Assembly (NCBI GenBank): GCA_964384645.1
Contig: CAYLKL010000007.1
Coordinates: 1-43,526 of the forward strand
DNA: 43,526 bases
Direction of reading: 5' to 3'
DNA from: DAORIO01 sp964384645
Lineage (GTDB): Bacteria; Patescibacteriota; Minisyncoccia; Phycocordibacterales; UBA9973
The notes beneath the pieces were generated by a model that did not search any database, was not told the origin of the DNA, and saw only the letters and a program-made list of their open reading frames with translations. Below, in pieces: positions 28,853 to 36,756 of the stretch. How positions within the stretch are numbered: position 1 is the stretch's first letter; each line of letters begins with the position of its first letter. A program made the translations under genes and the position numbers.

Positions 28853-31003
28853 ATGTTTGACCCAAACAAAATAACGTACTTTGGCGAAACTGATTTTCGT
28901 GGAGCCCGAACAAAGTTCGGCATTAAAGCGATTGATCGTACTCGACATATGTATGTAATCGGAAAGACGGGTATGGGTAAATCTACTATTTTGGAAAACA
29001 TGGCGATTCAAGATGTTCAAGGTGGTGAAGGTTTAGCGTTTATGGATCCACACGGAGGTTCAGCGGACAAACTCCTCGAATTTGTTCCAGAAGATCGAAT
29101 TCGTGATGTTATATATTACGCGCCTTTTGATTCTGAATTCCCAATCGCTTTCAATGTTCTAGAAGACGTTGGCGCAGACAAAAGACCTCTCGTTGCGTCA
29201 GGGCTAAAGAGTTCATTCAAAAAGTTTTGGGTGGATGCGTGGAGTGCTCGTATGGAATATATTTTAAACAATATTTTACTCGCGCTTTTGGAATATCCAG
29301 ACGCGACACTTCTTGGCGTAAACAGAATGCTTTCTGATAAAGATTACACAAAAAGAGTTGTTGAAAATGTACCCGACTCTTCTGTAAAAGCTTTTTGGGT
29401 GGATGAATTTGCAAAATATTCTGACAAGTATATGCAAGAAGCTGGAGCTGCTATTCAAAACAAAATTGGACAATTTGCTACAAATCCGCTCGTTCGAAAT
29501 ATTATCGGCCAACCAAAATCTTCTTTTGATATTCGTCGCATAATGGATGAAGGGAAAATTTTGATCATAAACTTGTCCAAAGGACGAATCGGAGAACAAA
29601 ACGCAAACCTTCTTGGTGGAATGCTTATTACAAAAATCTATTTGGCCGCGATGTCCCGAGCCGACGCAACTCCACAGGTTTTACAAGCTCTGCCAAACTT
29701 TTATTTATACGTCGACGAATTCCAATCTTTTGCGTCGGATTCTTTTGCAGACATTTTGTCTGAAGCTCGAAAATATAAATTAAATCTTATTATTGCTCAC
29801 CAATACGTAGAACAAATGTCAGAAGCCGTTCGAGCGGCAGTGTTTGGAAACGTTGGTTCTATGATTATTTACCGTGTTGGTTCATATGACGCACAAGTCT
29901 TTGAAAAAGAATTGGCACCAGCTTTCAACGCTGAAGATATTGTTAACTTGGGAAAATACCAAATGTATTTACGGTTGATGATAAATGGTGTTGGTTCGAA
30001 ACCTTTTTCAGGTACAGGTATGGCGCCAATAAAAGAATCACACCGATCTTTCGCAAAAGAAATTATTGAAAGTTCTAGATCTCAATTTGCTGCACCAAGA
30101 GCACAAGTCGAAGAAAACATTCGTGCTTGGTATAACGACGGTAATACTCCAAAAAAAGAACCGGCAACTGAGGGCTCACAATCGTACGAAAAACCAAACA
30201 AACCTTTTGAAAAAAGTTTTAAAGATTTTGGAAATAAAAAAGAATTTACTCCGTCTACAAATAATTCATTTCAAAATACAAACAGAGAACCTAGAAAAGA
30301 AAATTTTACACCAAGACCAAATCCGCCACAAAATCAAAATTATTCTGCCCCAAAGCCAGCTCAGCCTTGGCAAAATAATGCACCTAGACCTGCACAAGCT
30401 CCGGTAATTAATAATGTTGCGCCAACCGCCTCACCTGAGCCTGTTTTGAAACAAGAGATAGTTCAAAAACCAATTTCTAAACCAATTCCGCCAAAAACAC
30501 AAAATATTTTTGTTCCACCTAAAAAAGAAGAAGTAAAAATATCTCCATCATTACAGAAAATTTTATCAACTCTTGAGGGTGACAATCCAGAAAAAGTAGA
30601 ATTACCAATTGTAGAAGTTCCAAAAACAGAAATACAAAAACCATTTTCAACTTTTGTTAAAAAAGAACCGACAAGAGCTGTTACCGCAGAATCGAGCTCT
30701 CTTTTAAAGAGTGCTCTTGAGAAAGCTTTAGCTAGTAAGAATAAAGAAAGTGTTGAAACTTCAAAACCAGACACAGTAGAACCAAAAGTTCAACCAGAAA
30801 AACCAAAAGAAGCAATTGTAGATACTTCTGTTTATAGTCCAGTAGTGCCGGTTGTAGAAGATAAATCAATACCTGATATTCAAACACCTCCACCAACGCC
30901 TGAAATTAAAAAAGAAGAATACGCTTTACCAACACCACAAAAAGATGTTCCAGAAGATGTTTTAAGAGATTTGTTAAAAACTGAGAATGAGCCACAAGGT
31001 TAA
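28853..31003 (+). CDS. VirD4/TraD-like DNA-transfer ATPase with long disordered tail
   Basis: 716 residues. The N-terminal two thirds is a RecA/HerA-type ATPase of the type IV coupling-protein group: Walker A YVIGKTGMGKST (37-44), MDPHGGSADKLLEFVP, and a helical all-alpha insert (LLGVNRMLSDKDYTKRVVEN). Walker B NFYLYVDEFQSFASDSF (about 287-288) and the sensor-like LNLIIAHQYVEQMS follow. Residues from about 410 are low-complexity, rich in Pro, Lys, Asn and Gln, likely disordered. Such proteins hand DNA to type IV secretion or uptake machines. There is no N-terminal membrane helix, so it is a soluble coupling protein. No relaxase or mating-pair genes occur here. The lamin-tail gene overlaps its end by 17 nt, suggesting a shared mRNA and a cell-surface link. 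Confidence 0.88.
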   Translation: MFDPNKITYFGETDFRGARTKFGIKAIDRTRHMYVIGKTGMGKSTILENMAIQDVQGGEGLAFMDPHGGSADKLLEFVPEDRIRDVIYYAPFDSEFPIAFNVLEDVGADKRPLVASGLKSSFKKFWVDAWSARMEYILNNILLALLEYPDATLLGVNRMLSDKDYTKRVVENVPDSSVKAFWVDEFAKYSDKYMQEAGAAIQNKIGQFATNPLVRNIIGQPKSSFDIRRIMDEGKILIINLSKGRIGEQNANLLGGMLITKIYLAAMSRADATPQVLQALPNFYLYVDEFQSFASDSFADILSEARKYKLNLIIAHQYVEQMSEAVRAAVFGNVGSMIIYRVGSYDAQVFEKELAPAFNAEDIVNLGKYQMYLRLMINGVGSKPFSGTGMAPIKESHRSFAKEIIESSRSQFAAPRAQVEENIRAWYNDGNTPKKEPATEGSQSYEKPNKPFEKSFKDFGNKKEFTPSTNNSFQNTNREPRKENFTPRPNPPQNQNYSAPKPAQPWQNNAPRPAQAPVINNVAPTASPEPVLKQEIVQKPISKPIPPKTQNIFVPPKKEEVKISPSLQKILSTLEGDNPEKVELPIVEVPKTEIQKPFSTFVKKEPTRAVTAESSSLLKSALEKALASKNKESVETSKPDTVEPKVQPEKPKEAIVDTSVYSPVVPVVEDKSIPDIQTPPPTPEIKKEEYALPTPQKDVPEDVLRDLLKTENEPQG

Positions 31004-32414
31004 AATAATTTTATTTTTTGTTTTGTTTTTAACGCCCGTATTTGCGAGTGCGGCAGATGTGTCTATTAGTGAAATAATGTACGATCCTGCTGGGACCGAT
31101 ACTGGTCACGAATGGATTGAGATTTACAATTCAGGTAGTAGTGTAAGTTTAAGTGGTTGGAAATTTTTTGAAGAAGGTTCAAATCATGGGTTGGCGGAAT
31201 ACCAAGGCGGGTTAACACTTGGTGAAAATAGCTATGCAGTAATTGTTTCGGATCCAGTAAAATTTTTAGAAGATTATCCAGGATTTTCTGGGATCATTCT
31301 CGATTCTTCGTGGTCTTCTTTTAATAATACAGGCGAGAGTTTGGCGATAAAGAATAATACCAATAGTGTGGTTTTTCAAGTGAATTACACAGGTGGAGGG
31401 CAAGCTGCTGGAGATGGTAATAGTTTGCAGTTTTATTCAGGTGGTTGGACTGCAGGTATTCCAACTCCTGGGGCCCCTAATACTGATGAAGTAAATGAAG
31501 GGGACGATCAAAATGCTGGTGGAGACAATAATGAAGATGAGGAAGAAGAAGTTGAGACTCAAACTGTTTCTGGTGGCGAGAAAGAAGAGTTAGTAAAAAT
31601 TTACAATGGAACAACAATAAAAATACAAACTGATCAAAATGCTGTGGTTGGGGTTCCTTTTAAATTCAAGGTAAATGTTTTGGATGAATATGGAAGAGAG
31701 TTAAAAGTGGGAATTTTTAAATGGAATTTTGGTGACGGTATGACTTCGGAAGAAAAAGACGTAGTTGAATTTTTGCATATTTATAAAAAAGCAGGGAAGT
31801 ATGTTGCGTTCTTGGATTATTTTGAAAAATCAAGAAATGTTGTTCCAGACGCTACTTTAAAAGTTGTTGTTACAGTTATTGAGCCAGGGCTAAAGATACA
31901 AAGTATTGATAATGATAAAAATATAGAAATAAAAAATGAAGGATCGACAGAGCGAGATATTTCTGGGTGGATGTTATTTTTTGGAAATCAAATTTTTACG
32001 CTTCCTCCACACAGTATAGTTCTTGCGAAAAGTTCTATTTTTTTAAATCCTTTAGCTCATAATTTTTCAGGATTAAACTCAAATTCAAAGCTTGATTTAT
32101 ATTTACCAACCAATGAGTTCTACGCAACTTATCCTGAGCCAGTAAAAGTTGCACAGGCTTTTTCTTCTAGTACGACCCAAAGAGTTGTTAAAAGTAGTGT
32201 TGTTGAAAAAGAGAGTGTTGAAGTACCGAGTGATTCACAACAAGCTTCAGTTGTTCTGTCGCAAGACTCAAAAGATAACACCGGAGTAAATCCAAAAATA
32301 TTTATTGGTGCATTTGTTTTGTTTTGCCTTGTCGCAATGTTTGTTTTTTATCGTTTTGGTAAGAGTAAAAATACACAAGAAAACGAAGCGGATGATTACA
32401 AAATTTTGTCTTAA
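30987..32414 (+). CDS. Surface protein with lamin-tail and PKD-like domains, C-terminal anchor
   Basis: 475 residues. Signal peptide (VKIILFFVLFLTPVFASA), then a lamin-tail domain (VSISEIMYDPAGTDTGHEWI, SLSGWKFFEEGSN, NTGESLAIKN). An acidic linker (GGDNNEDEEEEVETQ) leads to a PKD-like beta domain (FKWNFGDGMTSEEKDVVEFL), then a second lamin-tail-like repeat (NIEIKNEGSTERDISGWMLF) and a Ser/Val-rich stalk. It ends in a C-terminal membrane helix (IFIGAFVLFCLVAMFVFYRF) with a basic stop. It is exposed outside and anchored at its C-terminus, likely in adhesion or surface structure. Co-transcribed with the VirD4-like ATPase. Confidence 0.85.
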   Translation: MSHKVKIILFFVLFLTPVFASAADVSISEIMYDPAGTDTGHEWIEIYNSGSSVSLSGWKFFEEGSNHGLAEYQGGLTLGENSYAVIVSDPVKFLEDYPGFSGIILDSSWSSFNNTGESLAIKNNTNSVVFQVNYTGGGQAAGDGNSLQFYSGGWTAGIPTPGAPNTDEVNEGDDQNAGGDNNEDEEEEVETQTVSGGEKEELVKIYNGTTIKIQTDQNAVVGVPFKFKVNVLDEYGRELKVGIFKWNFGDGMTSEEKDVVEFLHIYKKAGKYVAFLDYFEKSRNVVPDATLKVVVTVIEPGLKIQSIDNDKNIEIKNEGSTERDISGWMLFFGNQIFTLPPHSIVLAKSSIFLNPLAHNFSGLNSNSKLDLYLPTNEFYATYPEPVKVAQAFSSSTTQRVVKSSVVEKESVEVPSDSQQASVVLSQDSKDNTGVNPKIFIGAFVLFCLVAMFVFYRFGKSKNTQENEADDYKILS

Positions 32415-32442
32415 CTATATTTCTGTTAGAATAGAATGATAT

Positions 32443-33681
32443 ATGGCAAAAGAAAAAAGAGTTTTAATCGTTGGAGGTGGATTTGCTGGTGTGCAAGCAG
32501 CTCTTGATTTATCAAAGAAAAATTTACCAAATACATTTATTACTCTTGTTTCTGATAGGCATCATTTTGAGTACACACCCCTTTTGTATCGCGCTGTGAC
32601 TGGACGAAATCCTATGGAAGTTTGTGTGCCCTTACGAGATATTTTTGAAGGCAAAAATGTTGCCATCGATATCGATACAATTATAGGCGTAACTCCAGAT
32701 CAAAACACTGCGATTGGATCAAGCGGAACAACTTACGAGTTCGACTATGCCATTTTGGCTCTCGGAAGTGAGACTATTTTTTATGGAATAGAGGGGATGA
32801 AAGATTTCTCTTTTTCTTTCAAGTCTATAAACGAGGCACTTCGTCTAAAAGAACATCTTCATAGAATGTTTGAGGAAGGAAAACACGCAGCTGGATCAGA
32901 GAAAGATTCCCATTACAGAATAGTTATTGTTGGAGGGGGTCCTTCTGGGGTTGAGCTTGCGGGAGAGCTTGCCGTCTATACAAAAAACTTTAGTAAAATA
33001 CATAAAATAGATCGAAATAAAATAGAAATAGTTTTAATAGAAGGATCAGATCGAGTTTTGGCCATGCTTTCGCCAAAGGTTTCTGCTTTGGCACTAAAAA
33101 AATTAAAGGAACTAAATGTTAAGGTGTTATTGAGTGAACGAGTAAAGCAGGTTGAAAAAGAAAAAGTTTTACTTGATAACGATGAAATAATTTCAAAGAC
33201 TATTGTGTGGGCGTCGGGGATTAGGCCAAAAGAATTTTATTCAACTATTCCAAATACCGAAAAAGATCCGAAAGGAAGAGTTGTGGTAGACGGGCAACTT
33301 TCTATAAAAGAGCATGAAAATGTATTTGTTGTTGGTGATGGTGCAAATACAAAATATTCAGGAATGGCACAAACTGCAATTGTTGATGGGGCATTTTCTG
33401 CAGAAGTTATCGCTTCCAAAATACAAGGCAAATCTTTGCCAAAATATTCTCCAAAAAAAGTTGGTTACTCTGTTCCGGTTGGGCCAATGTGGGCTATATT
33501 TACATACGGTAATATTTCTTTTTCGGGACTTTCTGCTTGGATTCTTAGAAAAATAATTGATATAAGATATATGACAAGTATTCTTCCTTTTTGGAAAGGG
33601 CTTATCGCTGTAAAAGAAGGCGCAAGACTTTGTGAATCATGCCCAACTTGTACAAAGTGTATAAAAGATAATAATAACTAA
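32443..33681 (+). CDS. Type II NADH dehydrogenase-like flavoprotein with C-terminal cysteine cluster
   Basis: 412 residues. FAD-binding RVLIVGGGFAGVQAALDL at the N-terminus, NAD-binding IVIVGGGPSGVELAGELA in the middle, TIVWASGIRP, and the FAD-contact motif NVFVVGDGANTKYSGMAQTA. It fits NDH-2, which oxidises NADH and reduces a quinone at the membrane without pumping protons. The C-terminal part has the usual membrane-associating amphipathic region, followed by an added tail LCESCPTCTKCIKD with Cys at 397, 400, 403 and 406. That is a CxxCxxCxxC pattern of the type that binds metal or an iron-sulfur cluster. No other respiratory genes are visible. TAGAAT (32427-32432) lies 10 nt before the ATG. 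Ends 4 nt inside the converging UDG gene. Confidence 0.9.
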   Translation: MAKEKRVLIVGGGFAGVQAALDLSKKNLPNTFITLVSDRHHFEYTPLLYRAVTGRNPMEVCVPLRDIFEGKNVAIDIDTIIGVTPDQNTAIGSSGTTYEFDYAILALGSETIFYGIEGMKDFSFSFKSINEALRLKEHLHRMFEEGKHAAGSEKDSHYRIVIVGGGPSGVELAGELAVYTKNFSKIHKIDRNKIEIVLIEGSDRVLAMLSPKVSALALKKLKELNVKVLLSERVKQVEKEKVLLDNDEIISKTIVWASGIRPKEFYSTIPNTEKDPKGRVVVDGQLSIKEHENVFVVGDGANTKYSGMAQTAIVDGAFSAEVIASKIQGKSLPKYSPKKVGYSVPVGPMWAIFTYGNISFSGLSAWILRKIIDIRYMTSILPFWKGLIAVKEGARLCESCPTCTKCIKDNNN

Positions 33682-34241
33682 ATCTTTTTTAGAATTGCCG
33701 GTATTTTTTTAAAATCTTTTAGCAAGGTCTCTCTAAGTTTTCCATTATATAAAGCAACTGCTGGATGATAGAGTGCCAAGAAATTTTCTGTTTTTAAATT
33801 TGGAAATTTATTTTTCAAAAGTTTTCCGTGAATTTCACTAATTTTAAATTCTGGAAAAAAGTCATTCATCGAGTGCCTTCCCAAAAAAACAATAAGTTTT
33901 GGTTTTATAAAATTTAATTCATCAATTAGCCATTCGCGACAATCTTCTTTTTCTTTTGGCAACGGGTCGCGATTGTTTGGTGGACGATATTTTACAATAT
34001 TTGTAATGTAGATTTTTTCACGACTCATTTTTATTTCTTTAAGCATTTCACTTAAAAATTTTCCAGCACGTCCAATAAAAGGCCGGCCTTCTAGGTCTTC
34101 ATTTTTACCAGGAGCTTCACCAATAAAGACAATTTTGGCTTTCGGGTTGCCGTCTCCAAATACTGCTTGAGTGGCAGTCTTTTTTAGTTTGCATTTGCAG
34201 GCTTTTTGCCAGTATTTGTTTATTTCCGATAAATCCCTCAT
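33678..34241 (-). CDS. Uracil-DNA glycosylase family 4, with altered cluster ligands
   Basis: 187 residues. Removes uracil from DNA to start base-excision repair. Motif A is FIGEAPGKNEDLEGRPFIGRAG (in two parts: FIGEAPGKNED and GRPFIGRAG), and motif B is LALYHPAVALYN with the catalytic His. KPKLIVFLGRHS is also present. Family 4 enzymes carry a [4Fe-4S] cluster held by four Cys in C-x2-C and later KCRPP and ACRP contexts. Here the first pair is C15-x-C17, the third ligand is Tyr85 (VKYRPPNNRDP) and only C101 (EDCREW) is standard. The cluster may be lost or held differently. TATAAT on the minus strand (34253-34248) is 6 nt from the ATG. Confidence 0.9.
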   Translation of the reverse strand: MRDLSEINKYWQKACKCKLKKTATQAVFGDGNPKAKIVFIGEAPGKNEDLEGRPFIGRAGKFLSEMLKEIKMSREKIYITNIVKYRPPNNRDPLPKEKEDCREWLIDELNFIKPKLIVFLGRHSMNDFFPEFKISEIHGKLLKNKFPNLKTENFLALYHPAVALYNGKLRETLLKDFKKIPAILKKI

Positions 34242-34247
34242 ATCTTG

Positions 34248-34253
34248 ATTATA
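34248..34253 (-). promoter_or_regulatory. -10 box of the UDG gene
   Basis: Minus strand TATAAT, 6 nt from the ATG at 34241; leaderless transcript predicted. Confidence 0.6.
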
Positions 34254-34278
34254 TAGATAATTCTGATAAGCTTAAGAC

Positions 34279-34512
34279 ATGTTTGGAGGAATAAAAGATT
34301 TTTTTGTAAAAAAGCTTCTCGAGAAGCAGTTAAAAAATGTGCCACCTGCACAACGCGATATGATAATGAATATGGTTCAAAAAAATCCAGAACTATTTAA
34401 AAAAATTGCCGCTGAGGTAGAAAACAAAAAGAAAAATGAAGGTAAGGATGAAATGGTCGCAACTATGGAAGTAATGCGAAAATATCAAGGAGAACTTAGA
34501 AATTTGATGTAA
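34279..34512 (+). CDS. Hypothetical small helical protein
   Basis: 77 residues, strongly charged and helical (KKLLEKQLKNVPPAQRDMIM, AAEVENKKKNEGKDEM). Contains a short motif VPPAQRDMIMNMVQKNPELF that looks like a small two-helix unit. No signal or membrane segment. Family not recognised. Divergent from the UDG gene; followed 5 nt later by another helical hypothetical gene, probably the same operon. Confidence 0.65.
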   Translation: MFGGIKDFFVKKLLEKQLKNVPPAQRDMIMNMVQKNPELFKKIAAEVENKKKNEGKDEMVATMEVMRKYQGELRNLM

Positions 34513-34517
34513 AGACT

Positions 34518-34994
34518 ATGTTTAATGCAGAAAATCCGCAGGATGTAAATCACTTAAACTCCTCAAAAGAGAATCTTGTAGGTAAGTTAGAAGACCTTAA
34601 AAATAGAAAATCAGAAATAACTCACTTTTATGATGAGTTTAGATTTGCTTATTTTAATTCAGATCAGGACAAAGAAGAAATTTCTAAAAAGAGAGAAGAG
34701 CTTTTAAATTCATTGTTGCAAAATAAAGAACTGGAGAATATAAATGAAGAAATTCATAAACTTAACAGAGAAATAATGTTAAGACACAGAAAGGACCTGG
34801 CGACTAATTATTTAGTAACACAAATGTTTCTAAGCGATCTTTACCAAAAGATGTTTGATCTTCCAGAGGGTGACGTAAGGTTGAAAGAGATAGAAGATAA
34901 GATTGTTGAATTTGAAAATTTGCTCAAAAATGATATTAAAAGTTTAAACTCGGAGGGGTTATCTGAGGATCTTGTAAAAAATGGAGGGTATTAA
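34518..34994 (+). CDS. Hypothetical coiled-coil protein
   Basis: 158 residues, almost entirely helical and rich in Glu, Lys, Leu and Asn (KLEDLKNRKSEITHFYDEF, EISKKREELLNSLLQNKELE, ENINEEIHKLNREIM), likely a coiled coil. No membrane segment, no catalytic motif and no recognised family. It begins 5 nt after the preceding small gene and ends about 30 nt before a terminator, so the pair forms one unit. Confidence 0.65.
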   Translation: MFNAENPQDVNHLNSSKENLVGKLEDLKNRKSEITHFYDEFRFAYFNSDQDKEEISKKREELLNSLLQNKELENINEEIHKLNREIMLRHRKDLATNYLVTQMFLSDLYQKMFDLPEGDVRLKEIEDKIVEFENLLKNDIKSLNSEGLSEDLVKNGGY

Positions 34995-35019
34995 CTAGAT
35001 TTTTATTGAAAAGTTAATA

Positions 35020-35050
35020 AAAAAAGGAGCGCTATGCGCTCCTCTCGGGG
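35020..35050. terminator. Bidirectional terminator
   Basis: GGAGCGC, loop TAT, GCGCTCC (35026-35042) with an A run before it. The T run is on the minus strand, so it mainly ends the minus-strand gene at 35067. Confidence 0.8.
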
Positions 35051-35066
35051 GTTAGGGTTCACTGTA

Positions 35067-35360
35067 TTATGTTGTTTGAGCCTCAGGCTCTTTTTGTTTC
35101 TTTTTAACGACAGGTGCCGGGTCTTCGTATGTGGCGATTATAGCTTCTGCGTATTTTGCATATTTTTCCGGCAGTAGTGTTTCTTTTTGTCTCCAGGCCT
35201 TCATTGCTTTTTGGTAATCAGATATTGGTGAAAAATGTTTACCGTTGTGTTTAAGATGTTGGCCAGTTTGTGGATCCATCTTGAAACAGGTTTCTTTGTT
35301 GGTTCCTGGGACGGTTGCTCTTATGAGCAGGTTTTCGTTGGCTGATTTGATACAGTGCAT
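35067..35360 (-). CDS. Hypothetical small soluble protein
   Basis: 97 residues, basic in the middle (KHNGKHFSPISDYQKAMKAW) with a charged, Lys/Glu/Pro-rich end. Cys in HCIKS and ETCFKMD; no clear metal site. No family recognised. It has the best promoter in the window (TTGACA-17-TATAAT) and the leader ending ACCTTAAAATAACTAAAT before the ATG, without Shine-Dalgarno, like the other orphan genes. Such a strong promoter on a small orphan gene suggests the product is needed in quantity. Confidence 0.65.
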   Translation of the reverse strand: MHCIKSANENLLIRATVPGTNKETCFKMDPQTGQHLKHNGKHFSPISDYQKAMKAWRQKETLLPEKYAKYAEAIIATYEDPAPVVKKKQKEPEAQTT

Positions 35361-35392
35361 ATTTAGTTATTTTAAGGTTAAACTTGTTGACG

Positions 35393-35421
35393 ATTATATA
35401 CACTTGTTTATAAATTGTCAA
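35393..35421 (-). promoter_or_regulatory. Perfect consensus promoter
   Basis: Minus strand TTGACA (35421-35416), 17-nt spacer, TATAAT (35398-35393), driving the orphan gene at 35360. Confidence 0.9.
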
Positions 35422-35452
35422 AATAAAAAAGCCCTGTATTCTCGGGGCCTTT
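35422..35452 (-). terminator. Terminator of metallopeptidase gene
   Basis: Minus strand GCCCC, loop of about 9 nt, GGGC, then TTTTTTATTT; it abuts the -35 of the next minus-strand promoter. Confidence 0.75.
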
Positions 35453-35453
35453 C

Positions 35454-36059
35454 TTAATTGAAAATTTTTTTAAGCAGAGAGGAAATGAACGTTTTTTTTG
35501 GGTTCAAAATTCTTTCCCGTTTCTTCAGAATATATTCATAGGCATATTGTGTCTGTTCTCTCGAAATATATCCGGGTGTTTCAATATGTGTTTGGCTTAC
35601 GTACTTCTTTTCTTCGTGTAATCCAAAAGCCATCACAAATAAATCCGTCGCCACCTCAGATTCCCTGTGTTTGTCGAAAGTAGAGTAGAGGGTTAAATGA
35701 GCTAATTCATGGCAAAGTGTTGTTATGAAAAATTCAAATTTTTCATAGCGTTCTGGATGAATACAAATCTCAAACCGTATTCTTTTAAATGCCTCTGTGT
35801 AAAAAAGTACCGGTTTGTACTTGTTTAATGTTATATACCCCTTACAAAGTGGGTCTTGTAGCGTACTGGTATTCTTCTGTATTAATCTTACATTAGCCGG
35901 AATATTTACTTTTCTTAGGAAATCAACAATTATTTCTTTGTGTAGATTTCTTTCGAACCAAATCCTGTAGGCTTTATTATAAGATAATAAGTCAAAGTTG
36001 AATTTTTGAACAAAGTGATCGATAACACTTTCAATGTACTTTTTATCTTGCTGGGTCAT
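35454..36059 (-). CDS. Zincin-like metallopeptidase (HELAH)
   Basis: 201 residues from the ATG at 36059. An upstream in-frame ATG at 36086 directly touches the TAAAAT box, so it lies before the transcription start and is rejected. The zinc motif is FFITTLCHELAHLTLYS (H117, E118, H121), followed by DKHRESEVATDLFVMAFGL with Glu/Asp about 12-17 residues later as candidate third ligand. This resembles ImmA/M48-like or SprT-like zincins, but I cannot assign a family. Basic C-terminus (LKKRERILNPKKTFISSLLK). No signal peptide, so it acts in the cytoplasm. The leader ACCTTAAAACAACTCAGTCT is of the orphan-gene type. Divergent from the YgjP-like peptidase gene, with overlapping -35 boxes. Confidence 0.75.
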   Translation of the reverse strand: MTQQDKKYIESVIDHFVQKFNFDLLSYNKAYRIWFERNLHKEIIVDFLRKVNIPANVRLIQKNTSTLQDPLCKGYITLNKYKPVLFYTEAFKRIRFEICIHPERYEKFEFFITTLCHELAHLTLYSTFDKHRESEVATDLFVMAFGLHEEKKYVSQTHIETPGYISREQTQYAYEYILKKRERILNPKKTFISSLLKKIFN

Positions 36060-36086
36060 AGACTGAGTTGTTTTAAGGTTTGGCAT

Positions 36087-36138
36087 ATTTTAGCATACAT
36101 TATAGTTTTGTCAAACAAACAAAACAAAATGTTATAAT
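36087..36138. promoter_or_regulatory. Divergent promoters of the two metallopeptidase genes
   Basis: Minus strand: TTGACA 36114-36109, 16-nt spacer, TAAAAT 36092-36087. Plus strand: TTGTCA 36108-36113, 19-nt spacer, TATAAT 36133-36138, 9 nt from the TTG start at 36148. The two -35 boxes share the same bases. Confidence 0.7.
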
Positions 36139-36147
36139 CCCAATATC

Positions 36148-36669
36148 TTGGAATACACAATAAAGAAAAATAAGCTTTCAAAAGGGATGCGAATAACCAT
36201 AAAAGAAGGTGGGGAAGTTTTGGTTACAATACCAAGACGATTGCCGAAATATTTTGCCCACCGTTTTGTTGAAAGTAAAAAAGATTGGATTGTCGAAATG
36301 CAGGCAAAGGCAAAATCTCGTCCGCAAAAAATCTTGGCACATTATTCGGCAAAAGATTTCAAAGAACACAAAGAAAGCGCACTTGTTTTGATAGAAAACC
36401 GAATTGCTCATTTTAATAAATTTTATAAATTTGAAATTTCCAAAGTCGTCGTTCGCAATCAAAAAACAAGATGGGGAAGTTGTTCGGGAAAAAAGATTCT
36501 AAATTTCAATTACAAACTTGTTTTCTTACCACTTCCACTCGCAGACTATATTGTCGTCCATGAACTTTGCCACCTAGCCCAAATGAACCACGGCCCAAAA
36601 TTCTGGGCATTAGTAGCTCAGCAAATCCCGGATTATAAGGAACGAAGAAAACAAATAAGACTTTTTTAG
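36148..36669 (+). CDS. YgjP-like (M48/DUF45) metallopeptidase
   Basis: 173 residues with a TTG start at 36148, 9 nt after TATAAT. Contains the family hallmarks RNQKTRWGSCSGKKILNFNY, the zinc site VVHELCHLAQMNHGPKFW (H138, E139, H142, and H148) and the ending QQIPDYKERRKQI. YgjP-like proteins are putative zinc peptidases of unknown substrate, often next to type I restriction loci in other bacteria. A closely similar 3' end survives as a fragment at 38187-38255, on the far side of the flotillin gene. Confidence 0.9.
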   Translation: MEYTIKKNKLSKGMRITIKEGGEVLVTIPRRLPKYFAHRFVESKKDWIVEMQAKAKSRPQKILAHYSAKDFKEHKESALVLIENRIAHFNKFYKFEISKVVVRNQKTRWGSCSGKKILNFNYKLVFLPLPLADYIVVHELCHLAQMNHGPKFWALVAQQIPDYKERRKQIRLF

Positions 36670-36677
36670 GTTATGTG

Positions 36678-36706
36678 TTGACATAATAGTATTTTGCTGG
36701 TAATGT
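36678..36706 (+). promoter_or_regulatory. Promoter of flotillin gene
   Basis: TTGACA 36678-36683, 17-nt spacer, TAATGT 36701-36706; leader of about 45 nt, A-rich (CTAAAAACTAAAAAACTT) without Shine-Dalgarno. Confidence 0.75.
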
Positions 36707-36756
36707 ATCGCCAGTATATTTGTTCATTAAAATCACATCTAAAAACTAAAAAACTT

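Noticed and set aside
28853..31003. Cell-division FtsK translocase
   Set aside because: There are no N-terminal membrane helices and no gamma domain. The ATPase motifs and helical insert fit the VirD4/TraD-type coupling proteins better.
36060..36086. Earlier ATG for the HELAH metallopeptidase
   Set aside because: It touches the -10 box, so it would lie upstream of the transcription start; the ATG at 36059 has the leader type seen in other orphan genes.
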